Assembly (NCBI GenBank): GCA_900468065.1
Contig: UBTA01000047.1
Span: 38,429 to 102,428, forward strand
Direction: 5' to 3'
From: Hyphomicrobiales bacterium
GTDB taxonomy: Bacteria > Pseudomonadota > Alphaproteobacteria > Rhizobiales > Rhizobiaceae
Length of the DNA stretch: 64,000 nt
This document shows positions 7,906 to 16,770 of this stretch, piece by piece; the first letter of the stretch is position 1, and every line of letters begins with the position of its first letter. Under the pieces are notes generated by a model. It saw only the letters and a list, made by a program, of their open reading frames with translations. It did not search any database and had not been told where the DNA came from. The translations under genes and the position numbers were made by a program.

Positions 7906-10248
7906 TTATTTCTCGCAGATTTGCCTTGGTCCTCGATACGGCTGATAGCTGCAGTCTGAAACTCGGAACGAGCGATAGTTTTGTGAGCAGGCGCGAATAT
8001 TACAAGACTGCGCTTCCTCGTGTCCGTCGGTGATATCACCCGTCCCAAGGTCGGGGTTTCGTCTCGGCTCCGCGAGGGCGATTTGCATGAATTCCCTCCA
8101 AATCCGAGCGGGAAGGTCGCCGCCGGTGACGCCCTTCATTGGCGTACCATCGTCGTTGCCCACCCAAACACCTGCAACCAAAGGCTCCGTGAAACCCACA
8201 AACCATGCATCCCTATTGTTTTGACTCGTACCCGTCTTGCCCGCGGCGATTACCCCGGGAGATGCGGCGCGACCCGTGCCGCGTTCCACTACGAGCTGGA
8301 GCAAGGTGACGAGATCCCGCTGATACTCTGAAATGTCCATTGAAGGACTAACTTTGGGCCCAATGCGGAAGGCGCGCGGCTGCGCTTCTCCCTGAAAATC
8401 GATAACGCCCCAGGGCTCAATCGGGGAACGTCCGGCGCGCACCGATGCGTACGCTCCTGTCAAATCGAGCAGATTGACCTCTGACGCGCCCAGAGCGAGT
8501 GCTGGACCTGTGGTCAGAACTGCGTCAATTCCGAGTTCCTTGGCTGCGGCTGCGACGTTATCGATTCCGACCTCTTGTGCCAGGGCAACGGTGGCGGCGT
8601 TAAGGGAACGAGCGAAGGCTTCCGCAAGGGTTACGCGGCCACGATATCTGCCGCTCGAGTTTTCCGGCGACCAGCCATCGATCTCGATGGGACGATCGTC
8701 TATCCGATCACCGAGAGTGAATCCCTTTTTCAAGGCTGCATAGAACACGAACAGCTTGAACGTAGACCCTGGCTGCCGCATGGCGGCGACAGCGCGGTTA
8801 AACTGGCTGGCTTTATAGTCGCGTCCCCCCACCATCGCGACAACTGCACCATCGGGCGTCATTGCGACCAACGCGGCCTGCGATACACCGCGTGTCACTC
8901 CCTCTTCATCAAGGGCGCGCTTTACTGCGGCTTCTGCAGCTTGCTGCAGACGAGGTATCAGAGTTGTCCGGACCGTCATCGAGCCGGGGGACGGACCTGC
9001 TATTTCACGCGCCTGTCCTGAGACCCAATCGGCAAACCAACTGCCCGCGCGAGGCGTCGGGGGTGTGAAATGGAGCGCAGCGAATTCGGCTTTCGCCGCC
9101 TTGGCCTCATCCGGGTCCAGTTTTCCGTTTTCCACCATCGCGTCTAGCACGGTTGTCGTCCGTTGCCGGGCGCCGTCAAAATTATCGATCGGGTTTAGTT
9201 GGCTCGGTGCCTTCAAAAGACCTGCCAACATGGCGGACTCCCTGATATCGAGGGCTTCGACATCCTTGTCGAAATAGATTCGTGCGGCAGCAGGCATCCC
9301 AGTCGCGCCAGCACCAAGATAAACAGAATTTAAGTATCGGGTAAGGATCTCTCGTTTGCCCAGTTTCCATTCCAGCCAGAAGGCGATAACCACCTCCTGT
9401 ATCTTGCGCTTCAGTGTCCGGTCGCTTTCCAGGTAAAGGATCTTGATCAGTTGCTGGGTAATCGTGCTGCCGCCTTGCACGACCTCACCGGCCTGGAAAT
9501 TTCTGACTAACGCGCGTGAGATGCCCCTTAGATCTATACCATAATGATCCAGAAACCGCCGATCCTCAATTGAGAGAACAGCATCGACCAGGTGGGGCGG
9601 AAATTGTGCGTAGCGTGCCAACGGTCCCTGGAAAGGACCCTGCCGCACTAATGGCTGCCCATCCGCGGTCACAAGCACGGTGGTTGGCTTCAGAGTTCCA
9701 TCGGCTATTTTCCGCCACGGGACGTCCTTCAGCACCAGGAATAGAAGGCTGGCCGAAAGCAAAAGAAAGCCTAGCAAAACCAATGTCGAAATGGCGCGCC
9801 AGGAGCGCCATCTCACACGTTTGAAAAGCTTCATGAAGGACAGTTTGACGGGAAGCAGTCCCCGTATCTTTGCCGCATGTACCGAAAGGCCTAATAGGAA
9901 AACTTCACGTCTCAGGCCCGGCCGCGAGGTGTTGAGGTTTCGGGAGTGGTCCGTGAGAATTCTTAACGCGTGTAAAAGCCACGCCATCGTGCGTCGCCAT
10001 ATCGTCCCAAGATCATGGCGCAGTGAAGATACGAGTTGCTGAATTGCTGGGCGGCTTCGTCCAAAGAGTGGCCCCAGACTCTCTTTCGCGGTCGAAATGA
10101 TGACTGCATCGGTTGATTGCGCAGATCCCTCAACCTTTGCGAGCTGCGACTGGCGTTCATCAGGACCTGTTTGCGAATTATCCGCCTTCCTGGATTCAGG
10201 CGCTCCGCTACCGCGTTTTGGTTTTGAATCGTCCTCGGTGCCCGGCAT
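7906..10248 (-). CDS. Class A penicillin-binding protein (PBP1A type) with C-terminal BA14K segment
   Basis: A 780-residue bifunctional peptidoglycan synthase. Residues 1-150 are a polar cytoplasmic extension, longer than usual; one membrane helix lies at about 152-173. The GT51 glycosyltransferase domain has its catalytic Glu at 228 (SIEDRRF) plus GGSTITQQLIK and KREILTRYLN. The transpeptidase has Ser495 in STFK, SLN at 548-550 and KTGT at 671-674, so both activities look intact. The last 34 residues (from CNIRACSQNYRSF) resemble the BA14K lectin-like module of rhizobial and Brucella proteins. A stand-alone BA14K protein is encoded divergently. The start codon is uncertain because its ribosome-binding site is weak. 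Confidence 0.92.
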   Translation of the reverse strand: MPGTEDDSKPKRGSGAPESRKADNSQTGPDERQSQLAKVEGSAQSTDAVIISTAKESLGPLFGRSRPAIQQLVSSLRHDLGTIWRRTMAWLLHALRILTDHSRNLNTSRPGLRREVFLLGLSVHAAKIRGLLPVKLSFMKLFKRVRWRSWRAISTLVLLGFLLLSASLLFLVLKDVPWRKIADGTLKPTTVLVTADGQPLVRQGPFQGPLARYAQFPPHLVDAVLSIEDRRFLDHYGIDLRGISRALVRNFQAGEVVQGGSTITQQLIKILYLESDRTLKRKIQEVVIAFWLEWKLGKREILTRYLNSVYLGAGATGMPAAARIYFDKDVEALDIRESAMLAGLLKAPSQLNPIDNFDGARQRTTTVLDAMVENGKLDPDEAKAAKAEFAALHFTPPTPRAGSWFADWVSGQAREIAGPSPGSMTVRTTLIPRLQQAAEAAVKRALDEEGVTRGVSQAALVAMTPDGAVVAMVGGRDYKASQFNRAVAAMRQPGSTFKLFVFYAALKKGFTLGDRIDDRPIEIDGWSPENSSGRYRGRVTLAEAFARSLNAATVALAQEVGIDNVAAAAKELGIDAVLTTGPALALGASEVNLLDLTGAYASVRAGRSPIEPWGVIDFQGEAQPRAFRIGPKVSPSMDISEYQRDLVTLLQLVVERGTGRAASPGVIAAGKTGTSQNNRDAWFVGFTEPLVAGVWVGNDDGTPMKGVTGGDLPARIWREFMQIALAEPRRNPDLGTGDITDGHEEAQSCNIRACSQNYRSFRVSDCSYQPYRGPRQICEK

Positions 10249-10527
10249 TCATATCGCTTTCATGTCTCCATACCCAATCTAGTGCCCAATGCGCGTGAGG
10301 GAAGGCAAGCATTTCTGCAATTACCTTTTTCGTATCCAACGCGGGATGAGTTTCGGCCCAGGTCGAGCCCGGCGATGACCAGGTAGCGGGCATCGGCCGA
10401 TACCACACCGGACTAAGGTCTTGTGCCGGAACCGCAAAGGTCCCGGACGCTTGGATTTACGGAACATAGGTGGATGTGGGTCGTTGAAATGCCGATGAAA
10501 CAATCGGCAAATTGAGAGGATAAAACA

Positions 10528-10980
10528 ATGCAAATATTGGGTTTTAATTTCGCGCCGCTGGCGCTTTCGGTCGCAATGTTCGCAACTTCATTTGCTCCCG
10601 CAGAAGCTTTTTCCGGACCTCGGCCCACCCAAATCACTCAACTCGGCCACGACGTTGAAGTCGTTCAATATCGCCGACGTGGGGGCGATGACTGGCGCAG
10701 ACGCGAAGGATTCTACCGTCGTGGAAATGAGGCTTACTACAACGGCCACCGTGGATATTACGAACGTCGCCGCGGGTATCGTCGATATAACGGCGCATGG
10801 TTCCCGCTGGGTGCGTTTGCCGCCGGCGCCATCATTGGAAGCGCGGTTGTAGACCAGCCGATTCGATACGGAGGCAGTCATGTAGAATGGTGCGCCAATC
10901 GCTACCGCAGCTACCGAGCTTACGACAACACTTATCAGCCTTACAATGGGCCAAGACGCCAGTGCAATTCCCCATATTGA
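10528..10980 (+). CDS. BA14K-family secreted/outer-surface protein
   Basis: A 150-residue protein with a signal peptide (hydrophobic segment [17 protein letters not shown]) and a Tyr/Arg/Gly-rich middle. A short hydrophobic stretch ([12 protein letters not shown]) precedes the C-terminal BA14K motif ([19 protein letters not shown], ending RRQC). BA14K was described in Brucella abortus as an immunoreactive lectin-like protein; rhizobia carry many members. The two cysteines of the motif are conserved. A GAGAGGA element precedes the ATG. It is divergent from the penicillin-binding protein that carries the same motif at its C-terminus, which suggests a shared envelope role. Confidence 0.9.
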   Translation: MQILGFNFAPLALSVAMFATSFAPAEAFSGPRPTQITQLGHDVEVVQYRRRGGDDWRRREGFYRRGNEAYYNGHRGYYERRRGYRRYNGAWFPLGAFAAGAIIGSAVVDQPIRYGGSHVEWCANRYRSYRAYDNTYQPYNGPRRQCNSPY

Positions 10981-11008
10981 CCAGCATCAATATGCGAAAA
11001 ACGAGGAA

Positions 11009-11032
11009 CGGCCGGGGAGTAAACTCCGGCCG
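11009..11032 (+). terminator. GC-rich hairpin downstream of the BA14K gene
   Basis: CGGCCGG pairs with CCGGCCG, with further pairing of GGAGT to ACTCC if a two-base bulge is allowed. It lies 28 bases past the stop codon and is followed by GAAAAATGC rather than a T-run. It is a plausible 3' end. The rest of the 308-base interval to the OmpA gene holds nothing recognised. Confidence 0.45.
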
Positions 11033-11288
11033 AAAAATGCGGAACAAGAGATTGCAGGCACGTCCTGCTGAAGCGTTATTCGGTGCTGTAGAGTCTTCTG
11101 CGAGAGTCAGGCCCGTTGACGCGGCTTATCGGCACACCTTCTTGGTGTTTTCCGTGGCCAAGAGGTTGATCGCGAGCGTTGGATCCCACCGATCTTAGGT
11201 GAGCTTGTCAACGCAGGATATTTTCAAGGATCACGAACAAAGGCCGAAGGCCTGTCTTCTTACCCAAACCTCTGAAGAAGGAAAGATA

Positions 11289-13259
11289 ATGATCATTCGA
11301 TCCAGACTTTTTGCGACCGTTGCATTTCCGATGCTGACGATGTCTGTCGCGGTCCAGCCTGCTCTAGCAGATAGCCTGATGAAGCCGTTTGAAGTCGCGC
11401 AGGAAGGCAGCATCTCCCAAGACGGTCGTGAACAGGTACAGGACGAACTGTTGCGCAAGAAGCACAAGCACGGTGCCGAACAGTCCCAAGGGGAGCCGGC
11501 AGCCGAAGACGGTCAGCCAAGCCGCGCTGAGCCCAGAAAGCGCCAGCGGCCCGAGCAGCAGCAGGAAGCACAGCCGCCTGAAGCAGAACAGCCGAGCCGT
11601 GCCGAGCGGAACAAGCGCCAGCGGGCGGAACAGCAGCAGGAAGAAATCCAGCCCTCCGGCGAGAACGAAGTAGGCAAGGCAGCTGATAAGAGGGCCAAGG
11701 CGCGTGCTGAGCGCGAGAAGTCTCAAAATGCCGACCAGCAACAGCAGGAGGAACCCCGGCCTGCCGACGATGACGAGGCGGCAAAAACAGAAGAGGAACG
11801 GGCGACGGCACGTCCCGAGCGCCAGAAGCGCCAGGATGCAAAAGGCCAGCAACAGAAGGATGCTCAGCCTTCCAGTAAGGATGAGGCTGCTCAGAAGGCT
11901 GCCGAAGAAAAGCATCGTATTCGCGCCGAGAAGAAACTCCCGGCCAAACAAGAAGACGGACAGCAGCCGGTGGCCGAAGGCGATCTGCGCCCGGCAATTG
12001 ACGGCGATGCGCCTGAACCTCGGCCCAAGCCTATGCCGGCCATCGTAGATACGCGTGGCACAGAAGAAAAGCAAAAGACTGCCCGCGATCCGGCGGCTTC
12101 CGACGAGACGATTGTGCTACCCGTCGACAACGGTGCCGCCGTTCTCGACAGCGACAAGGATGCCGACAACGCCGACGGCGATGCCGGCGAAACGCCCCGC
12201 AAGCAGCGTGAGCGTGCCCGCGCGGAGGAAGAGAATGTCGAGGCTCCGAAATCGGATGAGGAAGCTCAGTCGCGCCTTAATGACCGTAGTCCAAGCCGCG
12301 AGGATTTGGACGCCAACATCAAGGAAGAGGGTCGCCGTGTCGATGGCGTTCCGGAATTCAAAGCCAAAGACTTGATCGATGCCTTTACCGGCAACGACGG
12401 CCGCCGGCCGCGGATTGACGACAACCGCGACAACAGGGTGGTGCTCGACTTTGGCAACCAGATCATCGTGCGGGGCGACGACCGTCCGCGCCTGCGCCTC
12501 AACGCCCGCGAAACCTATTACGAAGAACTTTCACGCGGGCGGTCCCGCGAGGTCATCCAACGGCCAAATGGGATTCGCATCGTGACGGTCTATAATCGCT
12601 ACGGCGATATCCTTCAGCGTACGCGCATCGACAAGGACGGGCGGGAATTTTTGATGATCTATGCGGTCGAGACCGACAACGATTCACGTCCACCACTTTA
12701 CGATGTAGGCCTGGACCTCCCCCCGATGCGCCTGCGCGTGCCGGTTCGCGACTACATCATCGACACGTCGAGCGAGCCCGATCGGGACTATTATGACTTC
12801 CTTGCGGAACCGCCGGTGGAACAAGTGGAACGCACGTACTCAATCGATGAAGTGAGGAGCTCCGCCCGTATCCGCGACAAGGTGCGCCGTATCGATCTTG
12901 ATACGATCACCTTCGCCACGGGCCGCGCCGAAGTGCCAATGTCGCAGGCGAATACCTTGCGCAAGGTGGCCGACGCTATGCTGCAGGTGATCAAGAAAGA
13001 TCCCGGTGAAACCTTTTTCATCGAAGGTCATACCGATGCGGTCGGTGGCGACGAGCCGAACCTATTACTCTCGGACGAACGTGCCGAATCGGTCGCCTCT
13101 CTGCTGACCGAAGTCTACGACATCCCGGCTGAAAACCTAGTGACGCAAGGTTATGGCGAACGCTTCCTCAAGGTCCGCACAGAGGAAGCCGAACAACAGA
13201 ACCGCCGGGTGACAGTCCGTCGCGTCACGCCGCTTGTGCGTCCCGTAGCCCAGAATTAG
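11289..13259 (+). CDS. OmpA-family outer-membrane/peptidoglycan-associated protein with long charged repeat region
   Basis: A 656-residue protein. The start at 11289 is chosen because GAAGAAGGAAAG precedes it and a clean Sec signal peptide follows (cleavage near AVQPALA). Residues about 40-330 are a low-complexity tract of Glu, Lys, Arg, Gln and Ala, with repeated RAERxKRQ and QQQ blocks. A middle domain (about 370-500) contains NGIRIVTVYNRYGD and DRDYYDF. The C-terminal OmpA peptidoglycan-binding domain (about 530-650) shows FATGRAEVP, FIEGHTDAVG and QNRRVTVRRVTP. This architecture is common in rhizobia and probably links envelope layers. A relic of a second copy of the C-terminus lies 1.4 kb downstream. 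Confidence 0.9.
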   Translation: MIIRSRLFATVAFPMLTMSVAVQPALADSLMKPFEVAQEGSISQDGREQVQDELLRKKHKHGAEQSQGEPAAEDGQPSRAEPRKRQRPEQQQEAQPPEAEQPSRAERNKRQRAEQQQEEIQPSGENEVGKAADKRAKARAEREKSQNADQQQQEEPRPADDDEAAKTEEERATARPERQKRQDAKGQQQKDAQPSSKDEAAQKAAEEKHRIRAEKKLPAKQEDGQQPVAEGDLRPAIDGDAPEPRPKPMPAIVDTRGTEEKQKTARDPAASDETIVLPVDNGAAVLDSDKDADNADGDAGETPRKQRERARAEEENVEAPKSDEEAQSRLNDRSPSREDLDANIKEEGRRVDGVPEFKAKDLIDAFTGNDGRRPRIDDNRDNRVVLDFGNQIIVRGDDRPRLRLNARETYYEELSRGRSREVIQRPNGIRIVTVYNRYGDILQRTRIDKDGREFLMIYAVETDNDSRPPLYDVGLDLPPMRLRVPVRDYIIDTSSEPDRDYYDFLAEPPVEQVERTYSIDEVRSSARIRDKVRRIDLDTITFATGRAEVPMSQANTLRKVADAMLQVIKKDPGETFFIEGHTDAVGGDEPNLLLSDERAESVASLLTEVYDIPAENLVTQGYGERFLKVRTEEAEQQNRRVTVRRVTPLVRPVAQN

Positions 13260-13419
13260 GGAAGGCATTTAACCGAGATAACCGCGAAACATTCCCTGAG
13301 GTCGATGGGCCGCGCGGTGTCCGCAACCTGCGCTGAAGGACGGGCTCCGCGCACCAAAGGCATTTTACCCAGGCGGCGAGCCAACTGGATTGATCACCTT
13401 TAAATTCAAGGAGGAACAC

Positions 13420-13734
13420 ATGCATATCGAAGCTCCGAAAATATGCGAATACCATCCTGATCGTCACCTGCAATGTCAGGAGTGCATAGAAGGCGTTATG
13501 CAGGAGATCCTCGCCGAAGCGACAAGAAAAGGGTGGGAATCGGTCGAGACGGTGCAGGCCATGCAAGAAGTACTAATGAGATTGCGTCTCGCCTTTGCCG
13601 GAGGTCTTGATCCGGAAGATCCACTGAACCTGGCGCCGCAGCCATATTATGATGGCCAAATCGAAGGTTCGACCTTTCTAACCCGGTCATCAATTGTCAG
13701 GGTACCTCCTCCGCAAACCTGGCTTGAGGCGTGA
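13420..13734 (+). CDS. Conserved hypothetical protein with paired Cys motif
   Basis: A 104-residue protein starting after a strong AAGGAGGAA site. The N-terminus carries CEYHPDRHLQCQEC, with three cysteines and a histidine that could bind metal, followed by an amphipathic helical region (QEILAEATRKGWES, VQAMQEVLMRLRLAF). The C-terminal third is Pro-rich. No signal peptide or membrane helix is seen. I do not recognise a named family. It resembles short stress-associated proteins found singly in Rhizobium genomes. Its neighbours (an OmpA protein and a DUF982 protein) give no function. Confidence 0.7.
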   Translation: MHIEAPKICEYHPDRHLQCQECIEGVMQEILAEATRKGWESVETVQAMQEVLMRLRLAFAGGLDPEDPLNLAPQPYYDGQIEGSTFLTRSSIVRVPPPQTWLEA

Positions 13735-13937
13735 GCAACATCTCCCCTAACCTAGAAATCGGATTTCGCATCCTGGACCTGGGGTCGATCCAGAAGGCCG
13801 GCAGTGTTAAAGCGTCATGTGACGCACGATCTCCCCGGATTACGAAACCATCGGTCATGGCGACGATGAACACCCTCTGAGAGTTTCGTAAGACGCCGAG
13901 CCAACCATGCTTGAGCAACTGGTCAAAGGAGTATTTC

Positions 13938-14186
13938 ATGAACACAACGATTTGGGATGCAAACGTTGAGGTGAAAAAACAGTGCGAGGATCATTTTGAC
14001 GTCGTTCGAAATCCGCGCGAGGCTCTCGCCTACCTGTTGTCGCAATGGCCAGAAGGCAAAGGAGCCAGCCATGCCAATGCCCGGCGCGCGTGCTTGGGTG
14101 CTCTGGCGGGAACAAACACGAACGCCGAAGCCCGCGCTGCATTTGAATCCGCTGCGCGTGAAGCTGGCATTCTCCGGCAGAACTGA
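13938..14186 (+). CDS. DUF982 domain-containing protein
   Basis: An 82-residue protein starting at an ATG preceded by AAAGGAG. It has the DUF982 pattern: an initial W-D strand, VRNPREALAYLLSQWP in the middle, and HANARRACLGALAG towards the end. DUF982 proteins are short, occur almost only in Rhizobiales, and are usually present in many copies per genome. No biochemical role is established. The copy looks complete. Confidence 0.9.
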   Translation: MNTTIWDANVEVKKQCEDHFDVVRNPREALAYLLSQWPEGKGASHANARRACLGALAGTNTNAEARAAFESAAREAGILRQN

Positions 14187-14537
14187 CGGGGAGCGTCTTG
14201 TCCGCGTGTGTGACCGCCGTGTCTGCTCAATGCGCGTTCTCCGCTAAAGTGCTGCTTAATTTAGCGCACGAATTAGAGAAAATATTTTGGGAGACCGCTG
14301 GGTCGGCAGACATCGGGCGCCGTTCACCGAAAGTTAGAATCCCTATTGCGCCGGAAAAAAGAATCCCGATTGCACCGGAAAAAGCTCTCCTGCCGACATC
14401 GACCTGAACTCGACAGGAAGCAAGAGCCAAGAACCGCCGGTGCTCTTGAGTAATTTCAAGTCTGTGAAGAAATTTTCGCGATCGATGGTGACAGCGTCAA
14501 CGCCAGCTGGGACCGCGGCCGTCAAGCCACACTGAAA
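14187..14537. other. Non-coding gap with tandem repeat
   Basis: No credible gene is present. The main structure is the 24-base direct repeat at 14337-14384. The right end merges into the decayed OmpA-like sequence. Confidence 0.4.
14337..14384. repeat. Two-copy 24-bp tandem repeat
   Basis: Two adjacent 24-base units beginning GAATCCC and containing GCxCCGGAAAAA differ at only three positions. Such adjacent A-rich repeats can mark the end of a lost mobile element, but no transposase or matching inverted copy is visible nearby. Confidence 0.7.
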
Positions 14538-14653
14538 CGACGCAAGATATAACAGCGCTACCTCGAGGTTCGGACACGGGAGGCCGAACACCTGAACCGC
14601 AAGGTGACAATCCGTCGCGTGACGCCGTGGGTCCGCCCTATGGTCCAGAATTA
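14538..14653 (+). pseudogene. Relic of an OmpA-family C-terminus
   Basis: The last 38 codons can be aligned with the C-terminus of the intact OmpA protein ending at 13259. The relic encodes RTREAEHLNRKVTIRRVTP followed by WVRPMVQN and a stop; the intact gene encodes RTEEAEQQNRRVTVRRVTP, then LVRPVAQN. Upstream of about 14540 the similarity fades and the frame is broken. It is therefore the tail of a paralogue or of a diverged tandem duplicate. Confidence 0.75.
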
Positions 14654-14768
14654 GCCATCACTGACCCCTCACTGGCCATTTCCTTCGCTGATGGCATATA
14701 GGTATGAGGTAGCCTTCAGCGGCAAATGCCCAATGGGCTTGGCGCCTTCGCCGGCGCGACGCCATCGC

Positions 14769-14795
14769 CGCGCCCGTCTCTGGGAGACGGGCGCG
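14769..14795. repeat. Perfect 12-bp hairpin
   Basis: CGCGCCCGTCTC pairs perfectly with GAGACGGGCGCG across a 3-base loop. It lies in a gene-poor stretch between two gene relics and has no T-run. It could be a REP-like element or the terminator of a lost gene. Confidence 0.6.
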
Positions 14796-14896
14796 GAGCG
14801 CTCTCCTAATGCTGTTGCGATTGGGCACTATCACGGTCGGACGAGCCGAAGAAGAGCTTTACAAAACCATCCTGACGATGGTTGGCAATGCCGTTC

Positions 14897-14995
14897 GGTA
14901 ACCGTCCACGACTGGCACCACTTCGCCGGTGATGTAGCTGAGGCATCGTCGTGATGCGACGAGGACATATGCGGGGACAATCTCCCGAGTGCGCA
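14897..14995 (-). pseudogene. Relic of an SDR C-terminus
   Basis: The leftward frame encodes REIVPAYVLVASRRCLSYITG and then EVVPVVDGY. This is the characteristic end of ribitol/glucose-dehydrogenase-like short-chain dehydrogenases (usually PAYVFLAS...SYITGEVLPVVGGY). Nothing of the Rossmann fold or catalytic Tyr precedes it, and the frame runs on past the normal stop position. Only this fragment survives. Confidence 0.6.
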
Positions 14996-15205
14996 TGAAA
15001 AGCACCGGCGCCCGGTGGATGATCAATGGCGCGCCTTTTCCTTTGGATGGGTGTCGGACCTTTGGCGGAAATCGACCAGACCTAGGTCCTAGACACAACA
15101 GTATTGGTCTGGGGCCGGTAGAAGCGATCCCCCGCACCAACTAGTCTCGCACGTAAGGTGACTCGTTCTTTCAAAATGGGTCGCGAAAGTTGAATGGAGA
15201 GACTT

Positions 15206-15865
15206 ATGTCTATCACGAAAATAGTCGGCCGCAGCGTCGTCGCGTTGACCATTGCGCTGGCCCCAGCGGCAGTCGGTACATTTGGTGTCACAGGTGTAGC
15301 CCACGCAAAAGATGGCAATGGTAACGGCGGCGGCGGGCGCGGCAGCGATGGTGGTCGCGGCGGTAGAGCGAGCTCCGACCACGGTAAATCGGGTGACGCC
15401 CGCTCAGATAAAAAAGGGAAAGCTGATCGCACTCCGACGCTGAAGTCGCTTTTCACATTCGGAAAGAAATCCGACAAAGCGAACAAGGCGGAAAAATCGG
15501 TGAAGACGGCCAACGCAAAGGCAGCTCACTCCAACACTGCTGGAATAAACTCCCTCAACCGTAACTATCACGCATATCTGAACTCGAATGATCGTCGTAT
15601 GGCTGCGGTTTCAGCCTATGCGATCGCCTACGCGGAGTTTGAAGCCGAAACCGGCACCGACGTTATGCCGACTGACCCGGCCTTGAGTGACGAGGCATTG
15701 CGCGACGCGCTCGCCAGCTTCACGAAAGACGGTGTTGTAACCGACGACATTCTGAATAGGGCCAAGGATATACTTGGTGTCGGACCCCAGTTTGGCAAGA
15801 TCGATCAAATCCGCGACACACTTCCGAAGCCGGCCTCAAATACCGAACCGGATACCGCAGACTAG
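15206..15865 (+). CDS. Secreted Gly/Asn-rich hypothetical protein
   Basis: A 219-residue protein preceded by GGAGA, with a long signal peptide cleaved probably after VAHA. The mature protein starts with KDGNGNGGGGRG, a Gly/Asn/Ser/Lys-rich disordered segment to about residue 90. A more ordered helical part follows (NRNYHAYLNS, AVSAYAIAYAEFEAETG). The same KDGNGNGGG start occurs in the secreted protein at 20233-20646, suggesting a family of small exported proteins. No enzymatic motif is visible. Function unknown. Confidence 0.75.
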   Translation: MSITKIVGRSVVALTIALAPAAVGTFGVTGVAHAKDGNGNGGGGRGSDGGRGGRASSDHGKSGDARSDKKGKADRTPTLKSLFTFGKKSDKANKAEKSVKTANAKAAHSNTAGINSLNRNYHAYLNSNDRRMAAVSAYAIAYAEFEAETGTDVMPTDPALSDEALRDALASFTKDGVVTDDILNRAKDILGVGPQFGKIDQIRDTLPKPASNTEPDTAD

Positions 15866-16770
15866 AAACCTTTGTGAGCGAACTTCGATCAAGCTGTCGC
15901 TGTCACAGCTCTTTGGAAGATATTTTCGCGAATGACGCGAGCTATGTGCATGCGGAAGATTTCAATCGGTTCAGGCGGATTACCGGCCGTGATCGATGAG
16001 AGAGTGGTTAACTAGCGCATCCACGACAACAGCGTCGCAAACACGCATAAACGACACATCCCGCGAACCCATTTAAGGTTCGTCGCGCTTGGCTTTGTGC
16101 TCGTCCAGCTCCCGCACGCCATCTTGTCTCCGATCCATAAAAACCCCGCGCCGCACTGTCACATCGCTCAACAGCGTACTTGCCGCCACGCCGGACGGGC
16201 TGATCCGTGTGTTGGGGCAGGGGTCGCGGGAAAAGGCGGGCTTTGATGCCGCATCTGATGTAGTGGGAAAGTCGGAATACGACCTTCAGACCAGGCAGTG
16301 GCGGGTATGCACCCGTCATCGGCGCGCGGAAAGTCCAGACCTTTACCTGGAGCGCCCCGGAAACGTCACCGCACTGGCACGATCGATGTTCGCGTTTTAC
16401 AGAACGACATCGCCGGAAACCGATAGACTACTCTACATGCCAGCCGTACAGCGGGGCCCCGTCAATGTGAGCCGCCGTCCGAACGTAGAGAAAATTAGTA
16501 ATAAACGGGGATGAAAACGTTGAATGGTGCTTCCCTTATCGCTCTTATAAACCGGACGACAACCATCCGCGCGTTCAGAGGCGAAATTCGTGCCTGCGCT
16601 CCTCCCTCGATTTAAACGGCAGCCTCGGCTCCGCAATTCCCCCTTCGACGTTGTGACGTATACTTTTTTTCTGTCGGTCCTGCGTTATTGACGAATAGCT
16701 TCGACGCCTTACTTTGTGACGATTGACAACGCGCCGGAATAACAGTGTGCGTTTGGGAGCTGAATCGATC
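15866..16770. other. Gene-poor region before the histidine kinase
   Basis: About 900 bases with frames on both strands but no recognisable domains, signal peptides or convincing ribosome-binding sites. It should contain the promoter for the two-component system at its right end, though I cannot point to boxes with confidence. Confidence 0.4.

Noticed and set aside
11364..12074. 236-codon leftward hydrophobic frame
   Set aside because: Its apparent Leu/Phe richness is the antisense of the Glu/Lys/Gln repeats of the OmpA-family gene.
14198..14407. 69-codon frame containing a duplicated IPIAPEK peptide
   Set aside because: The duplication comes from the 24-base DNA repeat; no start signal or similarity supports a gene.
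16089..16514. 141-codon rightward frame
   Set aside because: No domain, poor initiation context and overlapping frames on the other strand of similar quality.
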